Of a stretch of 42,019 nucleotides of DNA, positions 8,932 through 16,842 are shown in pieces. The stretch is from positions 1 to 42,019 of the forward strand of contig DATGXI010000017.1 in NCBI GenBank assembly GCA_035299065.1, read 5' to 3'. Every line of letters starts with the position of its first letter. Position 1 is the stretch's first letter. A program made the position numbers and the translations under genes. Source of the DNA: DASPJQ01 sp035299065 (GTDB lineage: Bacteria; Bacteroidota; Bacteroidia; Flavobacteriales_D; UBA2798). The notes beneath the pieces were generated by a model. That model worked only from the letters and a program-made list of their open reading frames with translations, had not been told where the DNA came from and searched no databases.

Positions 8932-9534
8932 ATGAGGATAGCTTTACTAAGTATAATCTTCGCAATTTGCATCCAGGGTTTTTCAAAAGATCCTGCATTC
9001 AGGTGGACAATAGCTACCGATCCTTACCGCAATCATATTTATCCCGGTCAAACAGGTGTAAAATATTTTTTGAATTATACCTATCACATGGAATCGCGTG
9101 AGATCCGTAAATTCCTGAAAAAAAACTATGATATTAAAGCATCGGCATCAAGCCTTGGAAAAATATTAAAAGATGTTTCAAACGGAAGCTATTTTGACCG
9201 TTACTTTGATGTGAATATAAAATACATGCAGGTAAAAGATACCCTTTTTGTAAAAGTAAAATACGAGAACGGTGACAGCACCCTTGAAAAGTATTCAGGT
9301 ATTCGTGGTATGAAAATGACCATTCCACTTACCAGGTATAAAAACCAGCACGATTATGCAACAGGAACAACAAAATTACCGGGGCAAAAAGGATTGGTAG
9401 CCTGTGTTGACATATTCGTAAAATCACCTGCCTGGTCAAAAGATCATGTTTGTGTTAAAACAAAATTGGTTACCGAGGCACATTTACCCGGTGTTGTTAC
9501 AAAAGTTCGAGGACGTTCATTCATAAAAAAATAA
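8932..9534 (+). CDS. Secreted hypothetical protein
   Basis: A 200-residue protein, family not recognised. Residues 1-19 look like a signal peptide (hydrophobic, ending Gln-Gly-Phe-Ser-Lys). The mature part is basic and rich in Tyr and Lys. It has a central pair of strands (YFDVNIKYMQVKDTLFVKVKYENGD) and one pair of Cys/Val-rich strands near the C-terminus. A promoter-like sequence ends 4 nt before the ATG, supporting this start. It lies 3 nt before the next gene, a T9SS type A cargo protein, so the two are probably co-transcribed and may both act outside the cell (inference). Confidence 0.7.
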   Translation: MRIALLSIIFAICIQGFSKDPAFRWTIATDPYRNHIYPGQTGVKYFLNYTYHMESREIRKFLKKNYDIKASASSLGKILKDVSNGSYFDRYFDVNIKYMQVKDTLFVKVKYENGDSTLEKYSGIRGMKMTIPLTRYKNQHDYATGTTKLPGQKGLVACVDIFVKSPAWSKDHVCVKTKLVTEAHLPGVVTKVRGRSFIKK

Positions 9535-9537
9535 ACC

Positions 9538-10170
9538 ATGGTTAAAAAATTACTATTTCTTGCTTTATTCATTCCCCAACTATCGAATGCACAATCTATT
9601 TCAAGTATTGTACTTTCGCCACCTGCACCCAATGCCAATGATACATTAAAATTTTATGTGTACCTGGACTTTCCGTATATGGGATGCGCAGGAACAGCTT
9701 ACGGAAGCATAACCGGGAACGACATCAACGCATCGGCCCTGCATTGTATGGGTATGTTAACCGCTATATGTAGCGATGTGGACACAATTATTATTCCTCC
9801 GCAACCTGCAGGTAATTACCATTTTTATTTTACGCTTAGTTCAGGTTATGGCGGCCCGCCTTGTTCACCGGGAATTGTACCCGATGATAGCGATACGCTT
9901 GATTTTTCCATTACAACTGTTATGGGTATGCATGAGGTTTCAAAAAACAATTCACTGGAAGTGTTTCCAAACCCTTCGAACGGAAATTTGACCATTCAAA
10001 CCAGCTTGCCTTTATCCGTAAATGAAAAATATGTTGTGCGAAACGAATTGGGGCAAACAATTACACAAGGTTCTTTCAATGGTAAAACATCGCTTGAACT
10101 GCCAGGTGGTATGTACATTGTTTCCGTACCTTCATTGGGATTACAGCAGCGCCTGGTTGTGATTAAATAA
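9538..10170 (+). CDS. Secreted protein with T9SS type A C-terminal sorting domain
   Basis: A 210-residue protein. The signal peptide is residues 1-18 (ending Ser-Asn-Ala-Gln). The central part (about 20-125) has four Cys residues and strands typical of small secreted beta domains, with no recognised family. The C-terminal 75 residues are a type A sorting domain: VFPNPSNGNLTIQT, then VRNELGQTI, then LPGGMYIVSV and a terminal basic RLVVIK. Such domains direct export through the type IX secretion system and are then removed. It follows the preceding gene by 3 nt and is followed by the YkgJ-type gene 4 nt later, so the three probably share one transcript. Confidence 0.88.
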   Translation: MVKKLLFLALFIPQLSNAQSISSIVLSPPAPNANDTLKFYVYLDFPYMGCAGTAYGSITGNDINASALHCMGMLTAICSDVDTIIIPPQPAGNYHFYFTLSSGYGGPPCSPGIVPDDSDTLDFSITTVMGMHEVSKNNSLEVFPNPSNGNLTIQTSLPLSVNEKYVVRNELGQTITQGSFNGKTSLELPGGMYIVSVPSLGLQQRLVVIK

Positions 10171-10174
10171 GGAA

Positions 10175-10669
10175 ATGAATTCCGCGTACAGGAAAATTCT
10201 GGATAATGCCATGGCCAACAAAGCCGGGAATAAAAAGTTTTTTGACAAGCTAAAGAAAAAAGCACCAAAAGACCTTGACCAGGTTTGCAATCGTTTAAAC
10301 GATGAGGTGTTTACAGCCATTGATTGTTTGCAGTGCGCCAATTGTTGTACAACCACAGGGCCATTGTTATTGCAAAAAGATGTGGAACGCGTTTCTAAAG
10401 CCTTAAAACTCCGCCCTGCTGAATTTACCGAAACATATTTGCGCATAGATGAAGACGGTGACACAGTTTTTAAAAAAATGCCTTGTCCGTTTATACAGGA
10501 TGATAAATGTTGCAGTATTTATGCCAACAGGCCAAATGCGTGCAGGGAATTTCCACATACACATCAACGGGATGTGCTGCAAAAACTCAAAATCACCTAC
10601 GAAAACACCATGGTTTGCCCTGCAGTGGCTTTGGTGACTGAAGGGCTGAAGAAAAAATATGTTTTGTAA
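10175..10669 (+). CDS. YkgJ-family cysteine cluster protein
   Basis: A 164-residue cytoplasmic protein of the YkgJ/UPF0153 type, predicted to bind zinc or iron-sulfur through clustered Cys. Visible ligands are C-x2-C-x2-C-C in CLQCANCC near residue 50, a Cys in MPCPFIQDDKCC near 108-117, and a Cys in RPNACREFPHTH near 127. This is the order usual for the family, and length is typical. The exact reaction is not known for most members; many accompany modification or metal-handling enzymes. A GGAA lies just before the ATG, which is 4 nt after the previous stop. The pairing with secreted T9SS proteins is probably only positional. Confidence 0.88.
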   Translation: MNSAYRKILDNAMANKAGNKKFFDKLKKKAPKDLDQVCNRLNDEVFTAIDCLQCANCCTTTGPLLLQKDVERVSKALKLRPAEFTETYLRIDEDGDTVFKKMPCPFIQDDKCCSIYANRPNACREFPHTHQRDVLQKLKITYENTMVCPAVALVTEGLKKKYVL

Positions 10670-10706
10670 GGTGAACTGGCAGGATTTTTGCAAATTAGCA
10701 TCTTAA

Positions 10707-12332
10707 ATGAAAAGCTTTCTATTTCTTGTCTTTCTGCTTACATCGCGCGCACTGGTTTCGCAAGCCTTACCCGATCTCATTCCTTATCTTGAGGGAAAAA
10801 AGTGGGGGTACTGTGACAGCACAGGAAAAGTAATCATTCAACCGCAATGGCAGTCGGCTGGTTTATTCCACGGAAATTACGCAATCATTTCAACCAATTA
10901 CCGGTTTGGCCTTATTGATAAAACGGGTAACGTTTTAATTGAACCGCAATACGGGTATATGGAACGGGAGAAAAATTATTTCGTGGTTCAGGATGACACA
11001 AAGCGTATGTTCATAAATGAAAAAAACGAACGGGTTGATGATTTTGAAGATCCCGTTTACGCAAAAATAATTACGCAGTTAAACCGCAGGTATGGCCGCA
11101 ACGTAACCAATGTTATACGGCTTTCGGGTGATTATTACCAGGCTTCCTATGATACCACTTATATTTCACAGGATCATATGGGTGATCATTACTTTGAACG
11201 GGAAATGAAAGAGAGCGTATATTTTTTATGCAATGAAAAAGGTGAAAAATTAAGCGCACCTTCATTTGGAAGTATAAAAATGTTGTGCCCCGATTTATAT
11301 TACGTGGGCAACCGCAACGATAGCCGCATAGTAACCGCAAAAGGGCTGGTGTTAAATAAAATAAAATCAATGAGCGGTGTTGAATGTGGCCTGTACCGCT
11401 TCAAAGACGAAACCAACACCTACCTGCTTGATAGCAGTAAATGTGAATTATTTATGTGTCCAACAAATTTTTTGGAAGTAGGATCCTTCAAAAATAATTA
11501 CGCCCACGCCAGATTAAATACACCGGGCAATTACCAGGAGCAGTTGGTTGATCGAAGTGGAAATACATTTACCAAAGCCTACCATTTTATTGGTGACTAT
11601 AGTGAAGGCCTTGCCATGTTTCAGGAAAGCAACAGTCAATGTGGATATATAGACGAAAAAGGAAACGAGCTCATTGCGCCAAAGTTTACCCGCGCTTTTG
11701 ATTTTAAGGAAGGGTTAGCACTGGTTGAAAAGAAAGGTGATTTTTTTTATATTGACCAGGAAGGAAAAAAAGCCCTGGATATTCCGTATGAATTTGAACG
11801 CAGTATTCAGGCTGGCGACCGTGCGGGGCGTATGAACATACCCGAAGGAGATTTCTATGGTTTTTCAAACGGAATGGCCTTGATCGAAAAAAACGGAAGA
11901 TTCGGCTACATTGACAAAACAGGTAAAGAAATTGTTTCACCTATATATCATTATGCCGAACCATTTGTAAACGGAACCGCTGTTGTATACGAATTAAGCG
12001 ATACGGTAAAAAAATTGTATACGCATTTTCTTATTGATGTTACAGGTAAAAAAGTGCATGAGTTTGCTTACAGGTACGATGCGCAAACAATAACTCAATA
12101 CGCGGCAGGGTTTAACCAGTCAGCAAGCATGAAAACCAAAAGGTGGCGTGGATTATATGACCGCAACAACTGGATTATTTTTGACACGAGGGCAAAGCGT
12201 GTAACAACAAGTCCAATTACATCACTTTACAACGAAAACATAAGCGGGGGTAAACTAATTAAAGTGTATTTAGGCCAGGTTAAAGACGTGACGTATTTAA
12301 ACCTCGAAGGGAAGTTGTTCTTTAAAGAATGA
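10707..12332 (+). CDS. Secreted WG-repeat protein
   Basis: A 541-residue protein with a signal peptide (1-19, ending Val-Ser-Gln-Ala) followed by WG (KWG) beta repeats. Clear repeats are at about 30-60 (KKWGYCDSTGKVIIQPQW), 67-90 (YRFGLIDKTGNVLIEPQY), 310-335 (QCGYIDEKGNELIAPKF), 345-365 (FFYIDQEGKKALDIPYEF) and 400-420 (RFGYIDKTGKEIVSPIY). The middle third has diverged repeats that are hard to place. WG repeats are abundant in Bacteroidota and probably build a beta structure for binding. No enzymatic domain is visible. It stands alone after a 37-nt gap from the YkgJ-type gene. The product is presumably periplasmic or surface-attached, as no lipobox and no sorting domain were seen. Confidence 0.88.
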   Translation: MKSFLFLVFLLTSRALVSQALPDLIPYLEGKKWGYCDSTGKVIIQPQWQSAGLFHGNYAIISTNYRFGLIDKTGNVLIEPQYGYMEREKNYFVVQDDTKRMFINEKNERVDDFEDPVYAKIITQLNRRYGRNVTNVIRLSGDYYQASYDTTYISQDHMGDHYFEREMKESVYFLCNEKGEKLSAPSFGSIKMLCPDLYYVGNRNDSRIVTAKGLVLNKIKSMSGVECGLYRFKDETNTYLLDSSKCELFMCPTNFLEVGSFKNNYAHARLNTPGNYQEQLVDRSGNTFTKAYHFIGDYSEGLAMFQESNSQCGYIDEKGNELIAPKFTRAFDFKEGLALVEKKGDFFYIDQEGKKALDIPYEFERSIQAGDRAGRMNIPEGDFYGFSNGMALIEKNGRFGYIDKTGKEIVSPIYHYAEPFVNGTAVVYELSDTVKKLYTHFLIDVTGKKVHEFAYRYDAQTITQYAAGFNQSASMKTKRWRGLYDRNNWIIFDTRAKRVTTSPITSLYNENISGGKLIKVYLGQVKDVTYLNLEGKLFFKE

Positions 12333-12347
12333 ATTGATGCACAGCAA

Positions 12348-12506
12348 TTATTTTTCTAAACCTTCTTCGGATTTTGAAAAATGGAGATGTTGATCGCTGT
12401 AATAATTTTCTTTGTTTCCGTTCGTAAAAAACCAGCCGAAGCGTTTATTAAACCAGTTTTCAATTTTTGATTGAACCAAAACAAATTTTTTTACAATTGT
12501 TTTCAT
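12348..12506 (-). CDS. Small conserved-looking protein, 52 residues
   Basis: A small gene found by reading the minus strand of the gap between the WG-repeat and VOC genes. It encodes 52 residues starting MKTIVKKFVLVQSKIENWF, followed by the motif NKRFGWFFTNGNK, and ends in an acidic tail. The FGWFFTNG motif and the basic amphipathic start look like real coding sequence, and I recall similar small hypothetical proteins in other Bacteroidota. No function is known to me. No Shine-Dalgarno is visible. A weak -7-like TACATTTA lies about 30 nt upstream on the minus strand. It sits about 145 bp behind the VOC gene on the same strand, with a hairpin between them. Confidence 0.6.
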   Translation of the reverse strand: MKTIVKKFVLVQSKIENWFNKRFGWFFTNGNKENYYSDQHLHFSKSEEGLEK

Positions 12507-12601
12507 GTTGGTCGTTTTAGGGGGGTTAAATAAATGTAATTAAATAGTCATACCCAATTGGGAAATCAATGCATACTTATAAACGCAGAATTGTTGCTTT
12601 C

Positions 12602-12619
12602 GGGGGTGGCTTTACCCCC
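12602..12619 (-). terminator. Possible hairpin terminator behind the VOC gene
   Basis: GGGGGT, a 6-nt loop, then ACCCCC: a perfect 6-bp, five-GC stem about 33-50 nt beyond the stop of the VOC gene. Read on the minus strand it has no downstream T tract (GAAAGC follows), so intrinsic termination is only possible, not convincing. It also lies about 100 nt upstream of the small 52-residue gene and could instead separate the two transcripts. Confidence 0.3.
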
Positions 12620-12651
12620 TATATTATGAAATTTTGTGAAATGCTTAACGT

Positions 12652-13044
12652 TTAGGGCTCCTTATAGAATTTTTCAAGCATGCGTGGCCTGCTCATTTCC
12701 AGTATACCATACGCATTTCCGCTTTTGTCTTTGAAATTTATGCAATTCCCGTCAGGGGTTCCAAACTTTTTTCCGTCAGGTTCCCACCCTCTGCTGGTAA
12801 GTTCCGCTACCGCTTTTTTCAAATTGGGAACTTCATAAATCAGGCGTGTTGAAGCGTGTTTTACATGATCGGCCAGTAAGAGGTAAGGCTCGCCCCCCAT
12901 GTTAAAAGCAGCTACTTTTGCACCAAACCGCTCAAACTCCCAAACCAGGGGAGCTTTTAAAATATTTTTGTAAAAATTATAGTCCTCGGGGTAGTTTGAG
13001 GTACCCACGTAAATGTAAGCAAGCCGTGTAAAAAGTGGTTCCAT
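12652..13044 (-). CDS. VOC superfamily protein (glyoxalase/bleomycin-resistance-like)
   Basis: A 130-residue protein with one full vicinal-oxygen-chelate fold. It shows FTRLAYIYVGTSNYPEDYNFYKNIL at the start (first beta-alpha-beta unit), a mid segment with GGEPYLLLADH, and a second unit LIYEVPNLKKAVAELTSRGWEPDGK ending in a D-K-S-G-N-A-Y-G-I-L-E strand. The closing Glu is the usual metal ligand in this fold. The typical first-module His ligand is not obvious (the protein starts RLAYIYV), so metal binding and an enzymatic role are uncertain. Substrate unknown. A short copy of the interspersed repeat lies 18 bp upstream of the start codon and would be part of its 5' leader. Confidence 0.85.
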   Translation of the reverse strand: MEPLFTRLAYIYVGTSNYPEDYNFYKNILKAPLVWEFERFGAKVAAFNMGGEPYLLLADHVKHASTRLIYEVPNLKKAVAELTSRGWEPDGKKFGTPDGNCINFKDKSGNAYGILEMSRPRMLEKFYKEP

Positions 13045-13061
13045 CGTTTTTTTTGTTATTG

Positions 13062-13132
13062 TTTGGCTGCCTCCCCCTTAGCTTAAATTTAAAATCCCGA
13101 CTATTGGGATCATGTTCGCATAATCCCTGGCA
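13062..13132 (-). repeat. Short copy (copy D) of the interspersed structured repeat
   Basis: Read on the minus strand, this 71-bp stretch begins TGCCAGGGATT and ends AGGGGGAGGCAGCCAAA. These are the same two ends as the three longer copies at 18690, 21996 and 39701. The central block is missing. A GGGAT/ATCCC stem remains at the left end. It lies in the leader region of the VOC gene and looks like an internally deleted or minimal form of the family. Confidence 0.65.
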
Positions 13133-13266
13133 TAAATAATTAATAAATCTGCATAGTGCATTTTCATGTGTAAGTTAAACAAAAAATATGTTGACTTCAC
13201 GGGCTTAAATGCATGCAACTTATTCATTTTAGTTGAAATTTTGACCGTATTTGTTGTTCGGGTGCC

Positions 13267-13295
13267 TTTGTGGCAAAAAATATCAAGTATCTTTA
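13267..13295 (+). promoter_or_regulatory. Bacteroidota-type promoter for the PhoD-like phosphatase gene
   Basis: TTTG (13267-13270), a 17-nt spacer, then TATCTTTA (13288-13295), matching TTTG-N(17-23)-TAnnTTTG at all but the last base. The ATG at 13310 is 14 nt downstream, which supports that start over the longer open frame beginning at 13166. Confidence 0.65.
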
Positions 13296-13309
13296 TAAAC
13301 CAATATACC

Positions 13310-14821
13310 ATGAAACAGGCCGTTATTTATTTTATTTTTCTGTCAGCTTTTTGTTCCTGCTCGCAACAAACGGCTGATGAAAAAAATGGTGAAATTCCCA
13401 AAGAGAAGTTGCCAGTTTCCCTTACGGGACTTGATACTTACCTTGACAAGTCACTGAAGCCATTTTACCACGGTATGGCTTCGGGCGATCCTTTGCCCGA
13501 TGCAGTTATTATCTGGACACGCGTTACGCCTGAATTTCATCAAACCGTTGAGGTGTTTTGGGAAATGTATAGCGATGCCGGACTCAAAAATTTAGTGCAA
13601 TCGGGTAAAACCACAACCGATGCTGACCGTGATTATACGGTTAAAGTTGACGTTAAAGGTTTGCAGCCCGGCAAAGATTATTATTATCGTTTCAAGGCGT
13701 TCAGCATAATTTCAAAAACAGCACATACTAAAACAGCTCCCGTGGGCGATGTAAAAAAACTGCGCCTGGGTTTTGCATCATGCAGCAATTATGCCTGGGG
13801 ATACTTTAACGCGTACAAGGCTATGGCCAACGATTCGCTTGATGCCGTTGTGCACCTGGGCGATTATATTTATGAGCATGAGCCCGGAACCTATGCACGA
13901 AAAGGAATTGAACGCAACCATATTCCTACTAAGGAATTGATTTCACTGGGTGATTACCGTACACGTTACGCACAGTACCGTTTGGATCCTGACCTGCAGG
14001 CGGTACATGCAGCACATGCATTCATTACCATTTGGGACGATCATGAACTGGCCAACAACGCCTATGATGAAGGCGCAGCAAATCACCAGCCCGAAGAGGG
14101 TGATTGGGAAACGCGAAAAGCCGCGGCTAAAAAAGCGTATTATGAATGGATGCCTGTAAGAGAAAACAATGATAACTTATACCGTGCATTTAATTATGGG
14201 AATCTGGCTGAATTGGTAATGCTTGATACGCGGGTTGAAGGACGTAAACAACAGGTGCAGGAAAATGATCCCGGTTTTGCCGACACATCCCGCACCATGA
14301 TTGACCAGTTACAGTTTTCCTTGTTAAGCAATGAACTGGATAAACCTGTAAAATGGAAAATTATTGGCAACCAAATCCTGTTTGGTAAATTAAATATTTT
14401 TTTCAGTAAGCGGGCCGAATTGTATACCGATGGATGGGAAGACTATCCAACCCAGCGTCAAAAGTTATTGCAAAAAATAAGTAAAAGTGGTAATGTAATT
14501 TTTGCAACTGGCGACTTTCACAGCTCATTTGTGTTAAAAAATAACATGAACGGAAAAGCAGTTGCCAATGAAATTGTTGTGCCCAGTATTACCTCGGCCA
14601 ATTATGACGAGGATTTAAACCTGGATTCGGCAAAAGTGTACACAGGCTGGTATAAAAAAGCCAACCCGAATTTGGATTTTGTAAACCTGGTTGATCACGG
14701 CTATGTGGTAATTGATTTTACAGCACAGGCCGCTGCCGTTGTTTTTAAGTACGTAAGCAAGGTTGATGATAAAAAATTTACGGTTACCGAACAGGGTAAA
14801 ACAACGTTTAAAGCAAAGTAA
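13310..14821 (+). CDS. PhoD-like alkaline phosphatase/phosphodiesterase, probable lipoprotein
   Basis: A 503-residue protein. The frame is open further upstream, but the promoter at 13267-13295 and a proper signal sequence fix the start at 13310. The N-terminal hydrophobic stretch ends in Ala-Phe-Cys-Ser-Cys, suggesting a lipoprotein, though the lipobox is not canonical. Residues about 45-130 form the PhoD N-terminal domain (FYHGMASGDPLPDAVIIWTR). The metallophosphatase core follows, with FASCSN, VVHLGDYIYEHEPG, FITIWDDHELANNA (metal-binding Asp/His) and a late ATGDFHSSF. These are the hallmark PhoD motifs for hydrolysis of phosphomonoesters or diesters outside the cytoplasm, commonly with Ca and Fe. 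PhoD enzymes are often phosphate-starvation induced; no Pho-type box was identified. A zinc-ribbon protein follows after 1 nt. Confidence 0.93.
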   Translation: MKQAVIYFIFLSAFCSCSQQTADEKNGEIPKEKLPVSLTGLDTYLDKSLKPFYHGMASGDPLPDAVIIWTRVTPEFHQTVEVFWEMYSDAGLKNLVQSGKTTTDADRDYTVKVDVKGLQPGKDYYYRFKAFSIISKTAHTKTAPVGDVKKLRLGFASCSNYAWGYFNAYKAMANDSLDAVVHLGDYIYEHEPGTYARKGIERNHIPTKELISLGDYRTRYAQYRLDPDLQAVHAAHAFITIWDDHELANNAYDEGAANHQPEEGDWETRKAAAKKAYYEWMPVRENNDNLYRAFNYGNLAELVMLDTRVEGRKQQVQENDPGFADTSRTMIDQLQFSLLSNELDKPVKWKIIGNQILFGKLNIFFSKRAELYTDGWEDYPTQRQKLLQKISKSGNVIFATGDFHSSFVLKNNMNGKAVANEIVVPSITSANYDEDLNLDSAKVYTGWYKKANPNLDFVNLVDHGYVVIDFTAQAAAVVFKYVSKVDDKKFTVTEQGKTTFKAK

Positions 14822-14822
14822 T

Positions 14823-15467
14823 ATGGGCGATTCAAGAAATTTTAAAGACAACGAACGGGAGTTGGTTACACTGGTAACGTTTTTTAAAAAGCGCACAAAT
14901 AAATTTATTGCCGAAGGTAAGTTGGGTAGTGATTATCATCAACTGGTTGAATCATGCGATAAATTGGTTGATGCATTGGGTGTTCATGCCGAACGCAGAA
15001 ACCAGGTGCTGGAACAACGCGAACAATTGAAGAAACTGGTAAAAGACAACGCGGTTTGTCCCAAATGCAACAGCAATGAAAATTTGAAGCATACCGGTGT
15101 TGATACGCATGAAAAAGGATGGAAAAGCAATAAATACAAATGCAGGCGTTGTAACATCGAATTTGTTTGGGCTCGCCCCAATAACCCATGGGATATGCTT
15201 GCTTTTGTGGAAGATTTTTTGGCTATTCAGCGTACTGCGCTTGATACCGAATTGCCCGAAAAACAAGAGCAAACCAAAGCTGTTATTGAGCAAATGGAGG
15301 GAAATTTAACCGCCCTGAAACCCATTATTGAAGCCTCTGATGCTGATTATACTGAAATGTTGGAACGCGATGCTGAAATGGCCAAGATCATACGTGATTT
15401 TAAAACGCAACTCCTGATTGAGAAAGTGAAAATGGATGCTATTGAGGATGAAATGAAGGGGAATTAA
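14823..15467 (+). CDS. Zinc-ribbon protein with flanking coiled coils
   Basis: A 214-residue protein of unrecognised family. The ATG at 14823 follows the PhoD stop with only one base between, so translation is probably coupled; the longer in-frame extension into phoD is rejected. Residues about 1-75 are helical and charged. Residues 77-115 hold a zinc ribbon, C-P-K-C then Y-K-C-R-R-C about 33 residues later, followed by EFVWARPNNPWD. The C-terminal 90 residues are again a charged helical coiled coil ending EDEMKGN. No signal peptide is present, so it is cytoplasmic, unlike the phosphatase it travels with. Nucleic-acid binding is possible from the ribbon but not shown. Confidence 0.75.
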   Translation: MGDSRNFKDNERELVTLVTFFKKRTNKFIAEGKLGSDYHQLVESCDKLVDALGVHAERRNQVLEQREQLKKLVKDNAVCPKCNSNENLKHTGVDTHEKGWKSNKYKCRRCNIEFVWARPNNPWDMLAFVEDFLAIQRTALDTELPEKQEQTKAVIEQMEGNLTALKPIIEASDADYTEMLERDAEMAKIIRDFKTQLLIEKVKMDAIEDEMKGN

Positions 15468-15496
15468 GGAAATTGGTGTTCGTGACAAGCAAAATG

Positions 15497-15895
15497 TTAA
15501 CTCAACTGCTTTTTTATTTCATTTATTTTCTCCTGCCGTTCGACCGAGTAAGTTTTGCTCAACTGGTTTACTTTTTCATACAACGCAAGCGACTTTTCAA
15601 ATAAAGGATATTGTTCCTGTTTGTTTTTGCATTTTAATGCGTATTCGTAGTAAATATCGGCTATAGTGGTAATTTGTTCACAGGGTATGCCGTCAAGTAG
15701 TGAAGCAAATTCCATGCTGTCAATGTTAAATAAGCTTAGTTTAAAACTGTAATTTTCTTCCAGCTCCTTATCGGCTTCCTTTATGCTTTCCGTTATTTCC
15801 TGTGCCGATTTTGCACCCATTGCTTTTGCAAGTACACGTGCCAATACGCGCGCAAGCTGGTCAATTTGTTTTTTTAAACGATCTTCCTGGGCCAT
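15497..15895 (-). CDS. Small helical cytoplasmic protein, unknown function
   Basis: 132 residues from the ATG at 15895. The frame can start at a TTG at 15928, but the MAQEDRLKKQIDQLARVL start looks natural. The protein is almost entirely helical: an amphipathic LARVLARVLAKAMG stretch, then a segment with SFKLSLFNIDSMEFASLLDG, then a TPR-like pair of helices (TTIADIYYEYALKCKNKQEQYPLFEKSLALYEKVNQL). The C-terminal half resembles a single tetratricopeptide-type hairpin, but the family is not recognised. It lies 54 nt behind the GNAT gene on the same strand and may be the last member of that operon. Confidence 0.65.
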   Translation of the reverse strand: MAQEDRLKKQIDQLARVLARVLAKAMGAKSAQEITESIKEADKELEENYSFKLSLFNIDSMEFASLLDGIPCEQITTIADIYYEYALKCKNKQEQYPLFEKSLALYEKVNQLSKTYSVERQEKINEIKKQLS

Positions 15896-15949
15896 ATGGA
15901 ACGTTTTAGATAAAGAGATTTTGGACAAATCGATACATGAATGGTTGAT

Positions 15950-16501
15950 TTAAACGGTAAAGTTGTATTCATGCTTTAGTAGTACATACATCACTGAGTC
16001 TTCGTTTACGCCATTCACACAATAATGTTCCCGCAAAATCGATTCAAATGAAAAACCCAGGCCGGTTAATACTTTAATAGAGGCAACATTGTCGGTAGCA
16101 ACCAATGCTTCAATGCGGTGAAGTTTCATTTCATTTATGCCATATTCAACAATGGGCCTGATGGCTTCTTTCATAAACCCTTTGTTTTTGTATTCATCGC
16201 TCCCCATGGCATAACCCATTTCGGCCCTGAAATGATGCGTGGCCCATGTATGAAATCCGCACCAGCCAATTAGTTTACCGCTATTTTTTTCAAGCAACTG
16301 AAAATTCACAAACGATCTGTTCCACGTACAAATGCCTTTTTCGTATTTTTCAATTTCCTCGTTCAGGGTTTTGTCATTGGCATATCCAAAAAATGATTTT
16401 ATTTCTTCATCGCTCCAGTTGGCGTATGCATTTTTATACACTTCGGGTGTTAAAGCGCGTAATGTTAAACGTGGTGTTTCAAGAATGGTAAATTCGCTCA
16501 T
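15950..16501 (-). CDS. GNAT acetyltransferase, RimJ/RimL type
   Basis: 183 residues with the full GNAT fold. The N-terminus ETPRLTLRAL is typical of the RimJ/RimL group. Motif A appears as AEMGYAMGSDEYKNKGFMKEAIRPIVEYG (acetyl-CoA binding, with the usual Q/RxxG loop here as K-N-K-G-F), and motif B as HRIEALVATDNVASIKVLTGLGFSFE. This group acetylates N-terminal or small-molecule amines; the target is unknown. It follows the cupin gene by 3 nt in a tight minus-strand run, so it is probably co-transcribed with the cupin, methyltransferase and the 117-residue protein. Confidence 0.9.
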   Translation of the reverse strand: MSEFTILETPRLTLRALTPEVYKNAYANWSDEEIKSFFGYANDKTLNEEIEKYEKGICTWNRSFVNFQLLEKNSGKLIGWCGFHTWATHHFRAEMGYAMGSDEYKNKGFMKEAIRPIVEYGINEMKLHRIEALVATDNVASIKVLTGLGFSFESILREHYCVNGVNEDSVMYVLLKHEYNFTV

Positions 16502-16504
16502 AGA

Positions 16505-16840
16505 CTAAATATTTTGTCGATCATTGGTTGTTGATGGCTGTGAGATTACTAAGAATTCAAGGTTTTCATTTGACTCATTGGCAATAAAATGGTTGGTGCC
16601 TGGTAAAATGCTTAGACCCTGCTGTGCTGAAATAATTTGTTTTTGACCATTCACGTAAAAAACAGCAGTTCCATTCAAAACAAAGAAAAATTGCCGGGCT
16701 TTTTCATGTACGTGCAATTCTTCGTTGGTGCCGGGGGGCATTAATTCCTGTTTAACGGATAAACCCTCTGTGTCAACCATGATCCAGCTGTCGCAATTAT
16801 TTCCCCAGGTGTAATGACGCGTATTTTCTTTATTTACCAT
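16505..16840 (-). CDS. Single-domain cupin protein
   Basis: 111 residues forming one cupin barrel. Motif 1 is visible as M-P-P-G-T-N-E-E-L-H-V-H-E-K-A-R-Q-F-F-F-V-L-N-G (metal-ligand His, His, Glu), and motif 2 as LSILPGTNHFIANES (third His). This is typical of small cupins that bind a metal and a sugar, acid or amino-acid ligand. No substrate can be named. The gene lies 2 nt after the methyltransferase gene and 3 nt before the GNAT gene, so the three are likely one unit, possibly acting on the same small molecule (inference). Confidence 0.88.
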   Translation of the reverse strand: MVNKENTRHYTWGNNCDSWIMVDTEGLSVKQELMPPGTNEELHVHEKARQFFFVLNGTAVFYVNGQKQIISAQQGLSILPGTNHFIANESNENLEFLVISQPSTTNDRQNI

Positions 16841-16842
16841 GA

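Noticed and set aside
13166..13309. Upstream in-frame extension of the PhoD gene
   Set aside because: A good promoter ends at 13295 and a proper lipoprotein-like signal starts at 13310, so the extension is outside the mRNA.
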